From SAR86 cluster bacterium AG-313-N18 (GTDB taxonomy: Bacteria > Pseudomonadota > Gammaproteobacteria > Magnimaribacterales > D2472), in NCBI GenBank assembly GCA_003283765.1, contig QBVY01000010.1:1-37043 (forward strand): a stretch of DNA of 37,043 nucleotides, in the 5' to 3' direction. The position numbers were made by a program, and so were the translations under genes. Each line of letters begins with the position of its first letter. Position 1 is the stretch's first letter. The notes under the pieces were generated by a model, which had not been told where the DNA came from, made no database searches, and saw nothing but the letters and a program-made list of their open reading frames with translations. This document shows, piece by piece, positions 15,166 through 22,916 of the stretch.

Positions 15166-15972
15166 TCAATTGTCTTTCCAGATGGGATCTCGCTTCTCTA
15201 AAAATGAGGTAATTCCCTCCTTTGCATCATCTGCAAGGGAGTTTTCAGTCATTACTTTTGAAGTGAATTCATATGCTTCCGAGAGACTCATTTCATACTG
15301 TCGATAAAAAGCTTCTTTACCAATTTTTACTGTAGATAGAGGCTTGGTTGCAATTTTCTCTGCAAGATGCATAACACTGTCATTTAGTTTTTCAGCGGAG
15401 ACATGATCATTAATTAGGGATATTCTCTTGGCTTCGGCTGCATCAACCATATCGCCCGTAAGAAGCATTTTCATAGAATCTTTTTTGCTAACATTTCTTG
15501 AAAGTGCGACCATGGGAGTTGAACAAAATAAACCGATATTTACTCCAGGCGTTGCAAATTTTGATTGATCAGACGCAATGGCTAAGTCGCAACTAGCAAC
15601 TAACTGGCAACCAGCAGCAGTTGCAACCCCATTGATTTCTGCTATGACTGGTTTTGAGCATGCAGTTATCGCTTGCATTAATGAAGAGCATAAATCAAAA
15701 AGATCTGAAAAATATTCCCTCCCACCATCTGCATTGGCTCTGGCTTTAGTTATATCTTTTAGGTTATGCCCTGAACAAAAAACATCACCAACGGCTGCAA
15801 TGATGATTACTTTGATTGAATTATTTGATGATGCATCAGATATACATTGATGAAGTTGATGCATCATCTGATCCGAAAGAGCATTTTTATTATCAGGATC
15901 ATTCAGAATCAAACGCAGAATGCCGGGCTGAGTTTGATCAATCTGTAAAATATCTTTTATCTTTTTGTTCAT
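15166..15972 (-). CDS. Crotonase-fold protein, ECHDC3-like
   Basis: A 268-residue enoyl-CoA hydratase/isomerase-superfamily protein. The CoA/oxyanion segment VFCSGHNLKDI and the EINGVATAAGCQLVASCDLAIA core are clear. In place of the PEI segment with the first catalytic Glu it has TPGVNIGLFCSTP (Gly at 143), and the second catalytic Glu position reads Lys (SMKMLLTG). The same TPGVN-GLFCSTP pattern is found in the ECHDC3 group, whose reaction is unclear. So CoA-thioester binding is likely, but classical hydratase activity is not. It lies 11 bp after the CoA-binding protein and is convergent with degS with one base between stops. Confidence 0.85.
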   Translation of the reverse strand: MNKKIKDILQIDQTQPGILRLILNDPDNKNALSDQMMHQLHQCISDASSNNSIKVIIIAAVGDVFCSGHNLKDITKARANADGGREYFSDLFDLCSSLMQAITACSKPVIAEINGVATAAGCQLVASCDLAIASDQSKFATPGVNIGLFCSTPMVALSRNVSKKDSMKMLLTGDMVDAAEAKRISLINDHVSAEKLNDSVMHLAEKIATKPLSTVKIGKEAFYRQYEMSLSEAYEFTSKVMTENSLADDAKEGITSFLEKRDPIWKDN

Positions 15973-15983
15973 AATCTGATTGG

Positions 15984-16382
15984 TTAATTTTCAAGAATTT
16001 TTTTTGGACATTGATTCATCACAACTTTTAATCCAGCATTAACACCTAAGGATTCTGCTTCCTCGCTGTAAAGGCCTTCTTGTGTCCATAAGATTTTCGC
16101 TTTAATTTTTATTGCTTCATTTGCAATGCTGGGGATGTGTTCTATTGCTCTGAATACATCTACCATATCAATTTTTTGCTTTATAGTCTCGAGACTTAAA
16201 TAGCATTCTTGACCTAAAATTTTAGTATTAACTAAATTTGGATTCACTGGAAATATTTCATAACCATAATCTTGAAGAAATTCCATAACCTTATAACTAT
16301 CTCTTTCTTGATTAGCACTGGCTCCAACTATTGCAATTGAATTGACGTCACTCAATATTGATCTTAAATACTCTTTATTCAA
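15984..16382 (-). CDS. CoA-binding domain protein (YccU-like)
   Basis: A 132-residue single-domain protein of the Rossmann-type CoA-binding family: SIAIVGASANQERDSYKV near the N-terminus, FPVNPNLVNTKILGQECY in the middle, and VVMNQCPKKI at the end. Stand-alone members have no established reaction in bacteria. The only in-frame start that keeps the first beta strand is TTG at 16382, since the next ATG is inside the nucleotide fold and a stop lies just upstream. It begins 6 bp after the MTHFR-like stop, so translation is probably coupled. Confidence 0.85.
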   Translation of the reverse strand: MNKEYLRSILSDVNSIAIVGASANQERDSYKVMEFLQDYGYEIFPVNPNLVNTKILGQECYLSLETIKQKIDMVDVFRAIEHIPSIANEAIKIKAKILWTQEGLYSEEAESLGVNAGLKVVMNQCPKKILEN

Positions 16383-16388
16383 ATTTTT

Positions 16389-17249
16389 CTATTTAAAACG
16401 TGAGATTATTCTAGCTGAGCTCTTCTCGCAGCTAGGACCCATAAGATGAACCCCATCAATGCATGGCAGATTCATAATTTTTTCAATTAGCTCTTGGCAA
16501 ATTTCTTCACCTGTTTCTGCTGGCGATCCGCTATTTTCAAGGCGCTGAAGAATTTCATCAGAGATGTTTACTCCCCATAGATTTTTACGCATCCAGTCAC
16601 CCTGTTTTGCTGATTTTAATGGCCCCATGCCGATTATCACCTTACAATCTACAAAAGAGCCTTGCTTATTTAATTTATCAGAATATTTTTTAATAACGTC
16701 ATAGTCAAAACAATATTGAGTTTGAACAAAACCTGCTCCCTTTGATATTTTTGCAACTAATTTATCCAATGCATCTGGTTTTGAAATTTGAGTATATAAA
16801 TCATCGGCAGCACCTGGATAAATGGGTAGTGGGTTTTTGATTGCAGTCCCATCAGATAAATTGCCTTCTGCAATAACTTTGCACAATTCAATTAATCCAT
16901 TACCATTAAATTCATTTACAACTGCGGGTCCATTCTTATCTGGTTGATCTCCACTTAAACAAAGAACTTTATTAATACCAACTGACAACGCTCCTAATAA
17001 TACAGACTCTAAGGCAATTTGATTTCTATCTCTGCCAGTTAGTTGCAAAATTACGTCTAAGCCACTTCTTTTAATCTCTGAGGCAACTAACAAGCTATTT
17101 AAACGACTCGTGCAGTTTGGCGAATCTGTTACATTAATAGCATCTGCAATACCAATAAGCTCTTCGACCTGTTGTACACATCCTTTTAAATCAGTTGTTA
17201 CCTCAGGCGTTGTTTCTGAGGTAAATATAAAATCATCGGTGTTAAACAT
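16389..17249 (-). CDS. Methylenetetrahydrofolate reductase family protein, non-canonical
   Basis: A 286-residue TIM-barrel protein of the MTHFR family (FAD-dependent reduction of methylene-THF to methyl-THF in typical members). Seen: ETTPEVTTD at the N-terminus, the LQLTGRDRNQIALESVLLGA segment, VLCLSGDQP, and FVQTQYCFD. These resemble the MTHFR forms linked to C1 or methyl-transfer pathways more than E. coli MetF, so the exact role is open. I chose ATG at 17249: GGAGAG at 17261-17256 gives ideal spacing. An upstream GTG at 17279 would add ten residues. It heads the set MTHFR-like, CoA-binding, crotonase. Confidence 0.82.
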   Translation of the reverse strand: MFNTDDFIFTSETTPEVTTDLKGCVQQVEELIGIADAINVTDSPNCTSRLNSLLVASEIKRSGLDVILQLTGRDRNQIALESVLLGALSVGINKVLCLSGDQPDKNGPAVVNEFNGNGLIELCKVIAEGNLSDGTAIKNPLPIYPGAADDLYTQISKPDALDKLVAKISKGAGFVQTQYCFDYDVIKKYSDKLNKQGSFVDCKVIIGMGPLKSAKQGDWMRKNLWGVNISDEILQRLENSGSPAETGEEICQELIEKIMNLPCIDGVHLMGPSCEKSSARIISRFK

Positions 17250-17255
17250 TTTTAT

Positions 17256-17261
17256 CTCTCC
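17256..17261 (-). promoter_or_regulatory. Shine-Dalgarno that decides the MTHFR-like gene start
   Basis: GGAGAG on the minus strand is 6 bp before ATG 17249. It is one of the strongest ribosome sites in the window and argues against the upstream GTG at 17279. Confidence 0.7.
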
Positions 17262-17354
17262 AGCAAAAATTGCAATCACAGAAATAATTTATAAATTCAA
17301 GTTTATTTCTATTGATGCACCTAAATATGATAATTGTTTCTGAGAAAAGAGCTA

Positions 17355-18614
17355 CTAATTAGGCAACCTAGTAATATCCGCTCCAAGATATGATAACTTC
17401 TCCTCAATCCTTTCATATCCTCTATCAATGTGATAAATACGATCTACAATTGTCTCACCCTTGGCACATAAACCGGCTAAAATTAAGCTTGCAGATGCTC
17501 GAAGATCTGTTGCCATCACTGGCGCTCCATTTAGCGATTTAACTCCCTTAATAAATGCATTGCTGCCTTTTACCGTGATATCACAGCCCATTCTATTGAG
17601 CTCTTGTACATGCATAAATCTATTTTCGAAGACATTTTCTGTCACAACTGATGAACCATCTGATAATGCATTCAAGACAGTAAATTGCGCTTGCATGTCT
17701 GTTGGAAATCCTGGGAACGGAGCTGTTGAAATATCAACTGGCAAAATAGAATCATTTTCCATGATCAATTGGATAGTATCATTACCAACTATAACTGAGG
17801 CTCCACTTAATTTTAATTTATCTAAAATATTATTCATGCGAGGAGCTTGGACGTTTGAGATGGTTACATCACCGCCCGTAATAGCGGCTGCAATTAAATA
17901 AGTTCCAGCCTCTATCCTATCTGCTGGGATTGAAAATTTTGTGCCATCAAGGCTCTCAACACCTTCAATAATAATTTCGTCAGTTCCAGCCCCAATAATT
18001 TTGGCACCCATCGAATTAAGAAAGTTTGCTAAATCCTCAACCTCAGGTTCTTTTGCAACATTTCTTAAAACGGTCTGACCTTTAGCAAGAACTGCAGCCA
18101 TCATGATGTTTTCTGTTCCAGTTACAGAAACCCCTGGAAAATTAATTTCACATCCAATTAATTTTTTAGAAGTAGCCTCAATATAGCCATTTTTTAATTC
18201 AATTTTAGCTCCAAGTTTTTCCAATGCATCTAGATGAAAGTCTACTGGCCTTGTTCCAATCGCACAGCCTCCAGGGAGTGCAATTCTTGCAAATCCATGA
18301 CGAGCCACAAGCGATCCAAGAACCAAAATTGAGGCACGCATAGTCTTGACTAACTCATATCTAGCCTCAAAGTCATGCAATTTGGATGTAGAAATAATAA
18401 AATCCATGCTCTCATTAAGGGTTATATCAGCCCCCATAGAGCCTAAAATTTCAAACATAGTGGTGATGTCTTGCAGGTAAGGTAAATTTTTAAAGGTGAT
18501 AGGTTTATCGGTTAATATTGTGGCTGCCAGCATTGGCAGGGCTGCATTTTTTGCTCCAGAACAAGAAATTGATCCTGAGAGTTTTTTACCACCAACAATC
18601 TTTAATTTTTCCAT
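17355..18614 (-). CDS. murA: MurA, UDP-GlcNAc enolpyruvyl transferase
   Basis: MurA moves enolpyruvate from PEP to UDP-GlcNAc, the first committed step of peptidoglycan synthesis and the fosfomycin target. The 419-residue product equals the family length. Seen: the N-terminal SGAKNAALPMLAA segment, the catalytic loop LPGGCAIGTRPVD with Cys117 (the fosfomycin-reactive Cys), ADRIEAGTYLIAA, and the end segment DLRASASLILAGL. It follows ibaG by 2 bp, as in other gammaproteobacteria. Confidence 0.97.
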   Translation of the reverse strand: MEKLKIVGGKKLSGSISCSGAKNAALPMLAATILTDKPITFKNLPYLQDITTMFEILGSMGADITLNESMDFIISTSKLHDFEARYELVKTMRASILVLGSLVARHGFARIALPGGCAIGTRPVDFHLDALEKLGAKIELKNGYIEATSKKLIGCEINFPGVSVTGTENIMMAAVLAKGQTVLRNVAKEPEVEDLANFLNSMGAKIIGAGTDEIIIEGVESLDGTKFSIPADRIEAGTYLIAAAITGGDVTISNVQAPRMNNILDKLKLSGASVIVGNDTIQLIMENDSILPVDISTAPFPGFPTDMQAQFTVLNALSDGSSVVTENVFENRFMHVQELNRMGCDITVKGSNAFIKGVKSLNGAPVMATDLRASASLILAGLCAKGETIVDRIYHIDRGYERIEEKLSYLGADITRLPN

Positions 18615-18616
18615 GA

Positions 18617-18838
18617 TTATGCTATCTCAGATGGAGATTTTGTACTGAGACTCAGAGCATGCAGTTCACCTGTTTGAAAGTGCTCTTTCAAAAGGCTTAA
18701 AACCAACTTATGTCTTTGAAGAGATGATAAACCCTCAAATTGTTTGCTTACAATCAAGACCTTTGAATTGCAATCTTCTCCATCAAAAGATATCTCAGCT
18801 TCAGGAAGTTTTGATTTAAGAAAATTTGTTATGTCCAT
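18617..18838 (-). CDS. ibaG: IbaG/BolA-family protein
   Basis: A 73-residue BolA-fold protein. BolA-type proteins bind 2Fe-2S clusters with monothiol glutaredoxins. Seen: the DGEDCNSKVLIVS strand with a Cys, the FEGLSSLQRHKLV motif, and the LHALSLSTKSPSE end typical of the IbaG branch encoded before murA. It starts 21 bp after mlaC. Usually mlaB lies between mlaC and ibaG; no such frame is present here. Confidence 0.92.
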   Translation of the reverse strand: MDITNFLKSKLPEAEISFDGEDCNSKVLIVSKQFEGLSSLQRHKLVLSLLKEHFQTGELHALSLSTKSPSEIA

Positions 18839-18859
18839 TTGATCATTCCTAACAGAAGA

Positions 18860-19474
18860 TTATTCAAGATTAGCATCAGAGGTCCAATGCTCTATGATCT
18901 CATCGATATTCTCATTATGCTCTTTTGCAAGAGCCTGGAATTGATTTCTAAAAGTAAGGCCTAAATTCACTCCATTTACAATTATATTAATTATTAGCCA
19001 GTTGCCGTTTTTATCTTTTCTAACTTTATAGGTTATTGGGTAGATATTGCTAGAAGTAATTAAATTTTGCTGTACATCCTCAGTTCTTTTGAACTCTGAT
19101 ACTTCAGGAAAAATAGTAATAATTTTTTGATCGCCCCATTGAGCCAAGGTTGAGGAATATGTGTCGAGCAAAGAAGTTTTGAAAGATTGAATAAATTGAA
19201 GTCTTTGCGATGCAGAGGCAGCGAGATAATATTTTTTACCCATAACACTTGCGCCAACCCTTCTAAAATCGACCATTGGTTCAAACACTTCATTTATTTT
19301 GTCTTTAAATAATTCTGGGTCTTTGGTGTAAAGCTCTTGATTATTTCTAATAATAGAAACCATTTCTTGTGCTTGGGAATCAATAAATTGTTGAGGGTTT
19401 GATGCGCTGACCACGTTGATCTGAAAGCAAAGAATTCCAAGAAAAAAAGCTAGAGATTTCAAAGTAGTTTTCAT
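18860..19474 (-). CDS. mlaC: MlaC, periplasmic phospholipid carrier
   Basis: MlaC carries phospholipids between the outer membrane MlaA complex and the inner membrane MlaFEDB transporter. The 204-residue product has a Sec signal (residues 1-24, ending in VVSAS), the tolerance-protein fold with DFRRVGASVMGKKYY, and the strand pair YKVRKDKNGNWLIINIIVNGVNLGLTFRNQF. It has its own near-perfect extended -10 directly before ATG. mlaFEDB are not upstream; kdsD begins in the opposite direction 39 bp away. The transporter may be encoded elsewhere. Confidence 0.93.
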   Translation of the reverse strand: MKTTLKSLAFFLGILCFQINVVSASNPQQFIDSQAQEMVSIIRNNQELYTKDPELFKDKINEVFEPMVDFRRVGASVMGKKYYLAASASQRLQFIQSFKTSLLDTYSSTLAQWGDQKIITIFPEVSEFKRTEDVQQNLITSSNIYPITYKVRKDKNGNWLIINIIVNGVNLGLTFRNQFQALAKEHNENIDEIIEHWTSDANLE

Positions 19475-19480
19475 ACAGGT

Positions 19481-19489
19481 ATTATAACA
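19481..19489 (-). promoter_or_regulatory. Extended -10 promoter for mlaC (possibly leaderless)
   Basis: TGTTATAAT on the minus strand is a perfect extended -10 (TGnTATAAT). Six bases separate it from ATG 19474, so the predicted transcription start falls at the A of the start codon. On the plus strand the same bases form a TATTAT hexamer (19480-19485) that could serve kdsD. Confidence 0.55.
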
Positions 19490-19513
19490 TTAGTAAAAAA
19501 CTATGAATGCAAT

Positions 19514-20488
19514 ATGAAAGACAAGAATTTTATTAACTCGGCTTTGAAGGTTATTGAGATAGAGTCAAAGGCTGTTATGGGTTTAAGCAATCAAATACAT
19601 TCAGATTTTGATGATCTATGCTTAAAAATTCTTAGTATCAAAGGAAAATTAATTTTAATGGGCATTGGTAAATCTGGACACATAGCTCAAAAAATCTCGG
19701 CGACATTGTCAAGCACCGGAACTTCATCTTTTTTTATCCATCCAACTGAAGCAGCGCATGGGGATCTAGGAATGATAAGCAAACAAGATGCTATCTTACT
19801 TTTATCTAATTCAGGAGAAACAAAGGAACTCATTGAGATTTTACCTGCGTTAAAACGCTCAACCTCAAACATCTTTACTCTAACCAATAACAATCAATCC
19901 ACTATTGCAAAGGCTGGAAAAATTAATTTAGTAATAAATGCAGATGAGGAAGCTTGCCCATTAGATCTAGCTCCAACCTCCTCAACTACAATTGCTTTGG
20001 TGTTTGGAGATGCTCTTGCAATCGCTTTATTGGAAGCTCAAGGTTTTAGTAAAGAAGATTTTGCAAAATCTCATCCAGCCGGGCAACTTGGCAAAAAACT
20101 CACGACAATGGTTCAAGATTTGGCAGTCATGAGCGATAAAGCTCCGATGGTTGATCAGGCCACTTCTTTAAAGGATGCATTGATAGAAGTTACAGAAAAA
20201 AAACTTGGAGTAACTTTAGTTACACATAATAAAAAAGTGACTGGAATTTTTACTGATGGTGATCTAAGAAGGTGCCTGAGCAATGAAGTAGATTTAAATA
20301 AGACTCCAATCAAGGATGTCATGACTCATAACTTCAAAAGCATTAAAAGCAATGCTCTTGCCATCGATGCTGCAGAAGTCATGGAAAAAAATAAGATTTT
20401 TAGCTTGGTTGTTGATTCGGAGACAAACAAAGGTAATAACATAGGTCTCATTACAATGCATCAACTTTTAGAAGCGGGGATTATTTAG
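19514..20488 (+). CDS. kdsD: KdsD, D-arabinose 5-phosphate isomerase
   Basis: KdsD makes arabinose 5-phosphate from ribulose 5-phosphate for Kdo synthesis in LPS. The 324-residue product has an N-terminal sugar isomerase (SIS) domain with GIGKSGHIAQKISATLSSTG, the PTEAAHGDLGM segment and LLSNSGETKEL, followed by two CBS domains. E. coli KdsD is 328 residues. It is the first gene of kdsD-lptA-lptB-rpoN-mgtE. kdsC (the phosphatase) and lptC, which normally follow, are missing from this spot. Confidence 0.95.
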   Translation: MKDKNFINSALKVIEIESKAVMGLSNQIHSDFDDLCLKILSIKGKLILMGIGKSGHIAQKISATLSSTGTSSFFIHPTEAAHGDLGMISKQDAILLLSNSGETKELIEILPALKRSTSNIFTLTNNNQSTIAKAGKINLVINADEEACPLDLAPTSSTTIALVFGDALAIALLEAQGFSKEDFAKSHPAGQLGKKLTTMVQDLAVMSDKAPMVDQATSLKDALIEVTEKKLGVTLVTHNKKVTGIFTDGDLRRCLSNEVDLNKTPIKDVMTHNFKSIKSNALAIDAAEVMEKNKIFSLVVDSETNKGNNIGLITMHQLLEAGII

Positions 20489-20497
20489 AAAAACGAA

Positions 20498-20899
20498 ATG
20501 TTAATAAGGTGCAAAATTTTATCAATTATATTTGGATGTTTATATTTACCTATTTTAATTTCAGAGGAGAGCGCTAGCTTTCAAAATATTTCGATTCAAT
20601 CAGATAAAGTTACTATTGACAAAAAAACGAAGCAATTAACTTTTGAAAATAATATTAGAATAAATATCGATGGCTATATTATAAAAGGCTCTGATGCCCT
20701 TCTGAGTCAAAAAAATGAGAAATTAGAAATATATGGAAACCCAGCAACCATTAAATCCAGCACGATAGATGGTGAGGCGGAAGTATTTGTAATATATCCA
20801 AATAAATCAATGAATTTAATTGGAAATGCAAAGCTTTTAAATAATAGCAATTCAATAACATCTAATCTTATTGCATATCAAATTAGCCCAAATGAATAG
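20498..20899 (+). CDS. lptA: LptA, periplasmic LPS transport protein
   Basis: LptA forms the periplasmic bridge carrying LPS from LptC to LptD. The 133-residue product has a signal peptide (about residues 1-22) and an OstA-type beta-jellyroll: IQSDKVTIDKKTKQLTFENNI, IKGSDALL, LEIYGNPATI and the DGEAEVFVIYPN strand. It is shorter than E. coli LptA (185), lacking the C-terminal tail, but the fold core looks complete. It begins 9 bp after kdsD and overlaps lptB by 8 bp. Confidence 0.88.
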   Translation: MLIRCKILSIIFGCLYLPILISEESASFQNISIQSDKVTIDKKTKQLTFENNIRINIDGYIIKGSDALLSQKNEKLEIYGNPATIKSSTIDGEAEVFVIYPNKSMNLIGNAKLLNNSNSITSNLIAYQISPNE

Positions 20900-21617
20900 C
20901 GACCGAATAAGTCTTGCCAATATTGAAAAGACTATTGGCTCTAAAAAGATTCTTTCAAATTTAAGTTTTTCAATTAGTGCAAATGAAATTGTTGGTTTGC
21001 TTGGTCCAAATGGAGCTGGCAAAACAACAGCTTTTTATATAGCTGCTGGTTTAATTTTTCCCAATCAAGGCAGAGTATTTATTAACAATAAAGATGTCAC
21101 AGAGATGCCTATGCATGGTCGATCTAACTTAGGCTTAGGATATCTACCTCAAGAGGCATCAATATTTCCAGATTTAAGTGTTGAAAGCAATCTTTTGGGA
21201 ATAGCGGAATTGTCTAATAAAGATAAAGAGCAAACAATCGAAAAAGTGACAAAAATTATCGATGAGTTTGATCTAAAAACAATTCTTCAAATTAAGGGAA
21301 GAATGCTATCTGGAGGCCAGAGGAGGAAAGTTGAGATTGCTCGTACTTTAATATGTGAGCCTAGCATCATGCTTCTGGATGAGCCTTTTGCTGGCATTGA
21401 TCCAATTGCTGTTGAGGAAATAAAAGAGTTACTTCAAGAAATTTGCAAGAAGGATATTTCAATTTTAATTACGGATCATAATGTTAGAGAAACCTTAAGC
21501 TTGTGTCACAAAGCCATTATCCTTAGCGAAGGAAGGATTATTGCTCAAGGAAATGAGAAAAGCTTAAAAGAGGATGTCCATGTTCGGCAAAAATATTTTG
21601 GTAAAATGTTTTCTTAA
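20892..21617 (+). CDS. lptB: LptB, LPS export ABC transporter ATPase
   Basis: LptB powers LPS extraction by LptFG at the inner membrane. The 241-residue product has Walker A GPNGAGKTT, Q-loop YLPQEASIF, ABC signature LSGGQRRKVE, Walker B IMLLDEPFAGID and the switch His in ITDHNVRET. I chose ATG at 20892, inside the lptA end, giving the length of E. coli LptB. An in-frame TTG at 20871 would only add residues inside lptA. rpoN follows at 3 bp. Confidence 0.96.
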   Translation: MNSDRISLANIEKTIGSKKILSNLSFSISANEIVGLLGPNGAGKTTAFYIAAGLIFPNQGRVFINNKDVTEMPMHGRSNLGLGYLPQEASIFPDLSVESNLLGIAELSNKDKEQTIEKVTKIIDEFDLKTILQIKGRMLSGGQRRKVEIARTLICEPSIMLLDEPFAGIDPIAVEEIKELLQEICKKDISILITDHNVRETLSLCHKAIILSEGRIIAQGNEKSLKEDVHVRQKYFGKMFS

Positions 21618-21620
21618 AAG

Positions 21621-22886
21621 ATGGCGATTAAGCTTGTAAGAGAATTCAAACAAAGCCAGCAGTTATCAATAACTCCTCAATTAAAAAAATCAATAGACCT
21701 TCTTCAGCTCTCAAGGCTCGAAATTATCAATAAAATTAACCATGAGATAGAAGATAATCCTTTTTTAAAAAGGGATTTTGATAATGAGTTAGCTTCAGAT
21801 TTTAATGATATGGATCTTTTAGAGAATTTATCTAATGAATTAACTTTACAGGATCATCTTAAAAGTCAATTAAAGGATATCAAGCTTAGTAATTCAGAAA
21901 AAAAAATTGCATTAGTAATTATTCAGTCCTTAGAGGAGAATGGGTTGCTTCAAATAGATCTTGATGAAATAGAAGAGTTGATGGAATACGCTTATTCTAT
22001 AAAAGAGATTGAAAATGTTCTAAGCAACATCATTCATGATCTAGAGCCAGCCGGGGTTGGCGCAAGAAATTTTAAAGAAACAATTTATATACAATTAAAA
22101 AAACAAGAAATTCCAGCCCAGGAATTAGAAATTGTTAATAAAATTCTTTTTAATCCTAAATTTTCTGGCTTTGAAGATGCTAAAGCTCATTTAACGATAC
22201 ATCACTCTGAACAAACTCTTGAGTCAATAGTTGAGAAAATTAAAAAATGCGATCTTTCACCGGGTTTAGAATTTCAATCTACGTTCATTATCCAACCTGA
22301 CTTAGAGGTGATTCAAGATAATGATCAAAAGTTTAATGTCCAGTTTAAACGAGATAACTTTCCTTTAATTGGTCTTGACGAAGATTTAGAAAAATTAGTT
22401 AAAAATAAAAAAAATAATGCAAGCAAAGAGCTAAAAGAAAAGCTAGGAGAAGCAAAATGGTTGATTAGGGCAATCAACAAAAGAAATGAAACTGTTCAAA
22501 ATGTAGGTACATTGATTTGCAAAATGCAGGCTGATTTTTTATCAAATAAATCTGCTGAATTAAAACCTGTATCAAATATTGAACTTGCAAAAAAGTTAAA
22601 AATTAGCGCATCAACTGTGTCTAGGATCTTAAGATCAAAATACATACAAACACCTAAGGGTGCTATTTCCATGAAATCACTCTTAGCCAGCTCTGTATCT
22701 AAAACTAGAAAAGTTACTCCCATGCAATTAATGGAAGAAATTCAAAAGATAGTTGAAGAGGAGAGAAAAAAATTAAGTGATCAGAAGATTTCAGATCTCC
22801 TAAATAAACGCGGTTTTAATTTGGCCCGTAGGACAATTTCAAAATATCGAAAAAAAATAAATTTACCAAGTTCTAGAAATAGATAA
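21621..22886 (+). CDS. rpoN: RNA polymerase sigma-54 factor
   Basis: RpoN directs transcription at -24/-12 promoters and needs AAA+ activators. The 421-residue product has region I with the Gln/Leu-rich start QSQQLSITPQLKKSIDLLQLS, the core-binding domain with EPAGVGARNFKETI, a helix-turn-helix region (LKISASTVSRILRSKY) and the RpoN box ARRTISKYRK at about 402-411. Somewhat shorter than E. coli RpoN (477), mainly in the acidic region II. It sits in the usual lptB-rpoN order, but hpf, ptsN and rapZ, which usually follow, are absent; mgtE follows. Confidence 0.97.
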   Translation: MAIKLVREFKQSQQLSITPQLKKSIDLLQLSRLEIINKINHEIEDNPFLKRDFDNELASDFNDMDLLENLSNELTLQDHLKSQLKDIKLSNSEKKIALVIIQSLEENGLLQIDLDEIEELMEYAYSIKEIENVLSNIIHDLEPAGVGARNFKETIYIQLKKQEIPAQELEIVNKILFNPKFSGFEDAKAHLTIHHSEQTLESIVEKIKKCDLSPGLEFQSTFIIQPDLEVIQDNDQKFNVQFKRDNFPLIGLDEDLEKLVKNKKNNASKELKEKLGEAKWLIRAINKRNETVQNVGTLICKMQADFLSNKSAELKPVSNIELAKKLKISASTVSRILRSKYIQTPKGAISMKSLLASSVSKTRKVTPMQLMEEIQKIVEEERKKLSDQKISDLLNKRGFNLARRTISKYRKKINLPSSRNR

Positions 22887-22916
22887 TTCATAATCTAGTG
22901 AGTTAGAATTGAGGGT

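Noticed and set aside
17250-17279. GTG start for the MTHFR-like gene
   Set aside because: GGAGAG sits right before ATG 17249, and the extra ten residues do not resemble the family.
17461-17901. Plus-strand open frame of 146 codons inside murA
   Set aside because: Long but fully antisense to a complete murA, with no sign of selection for the antisense frame.
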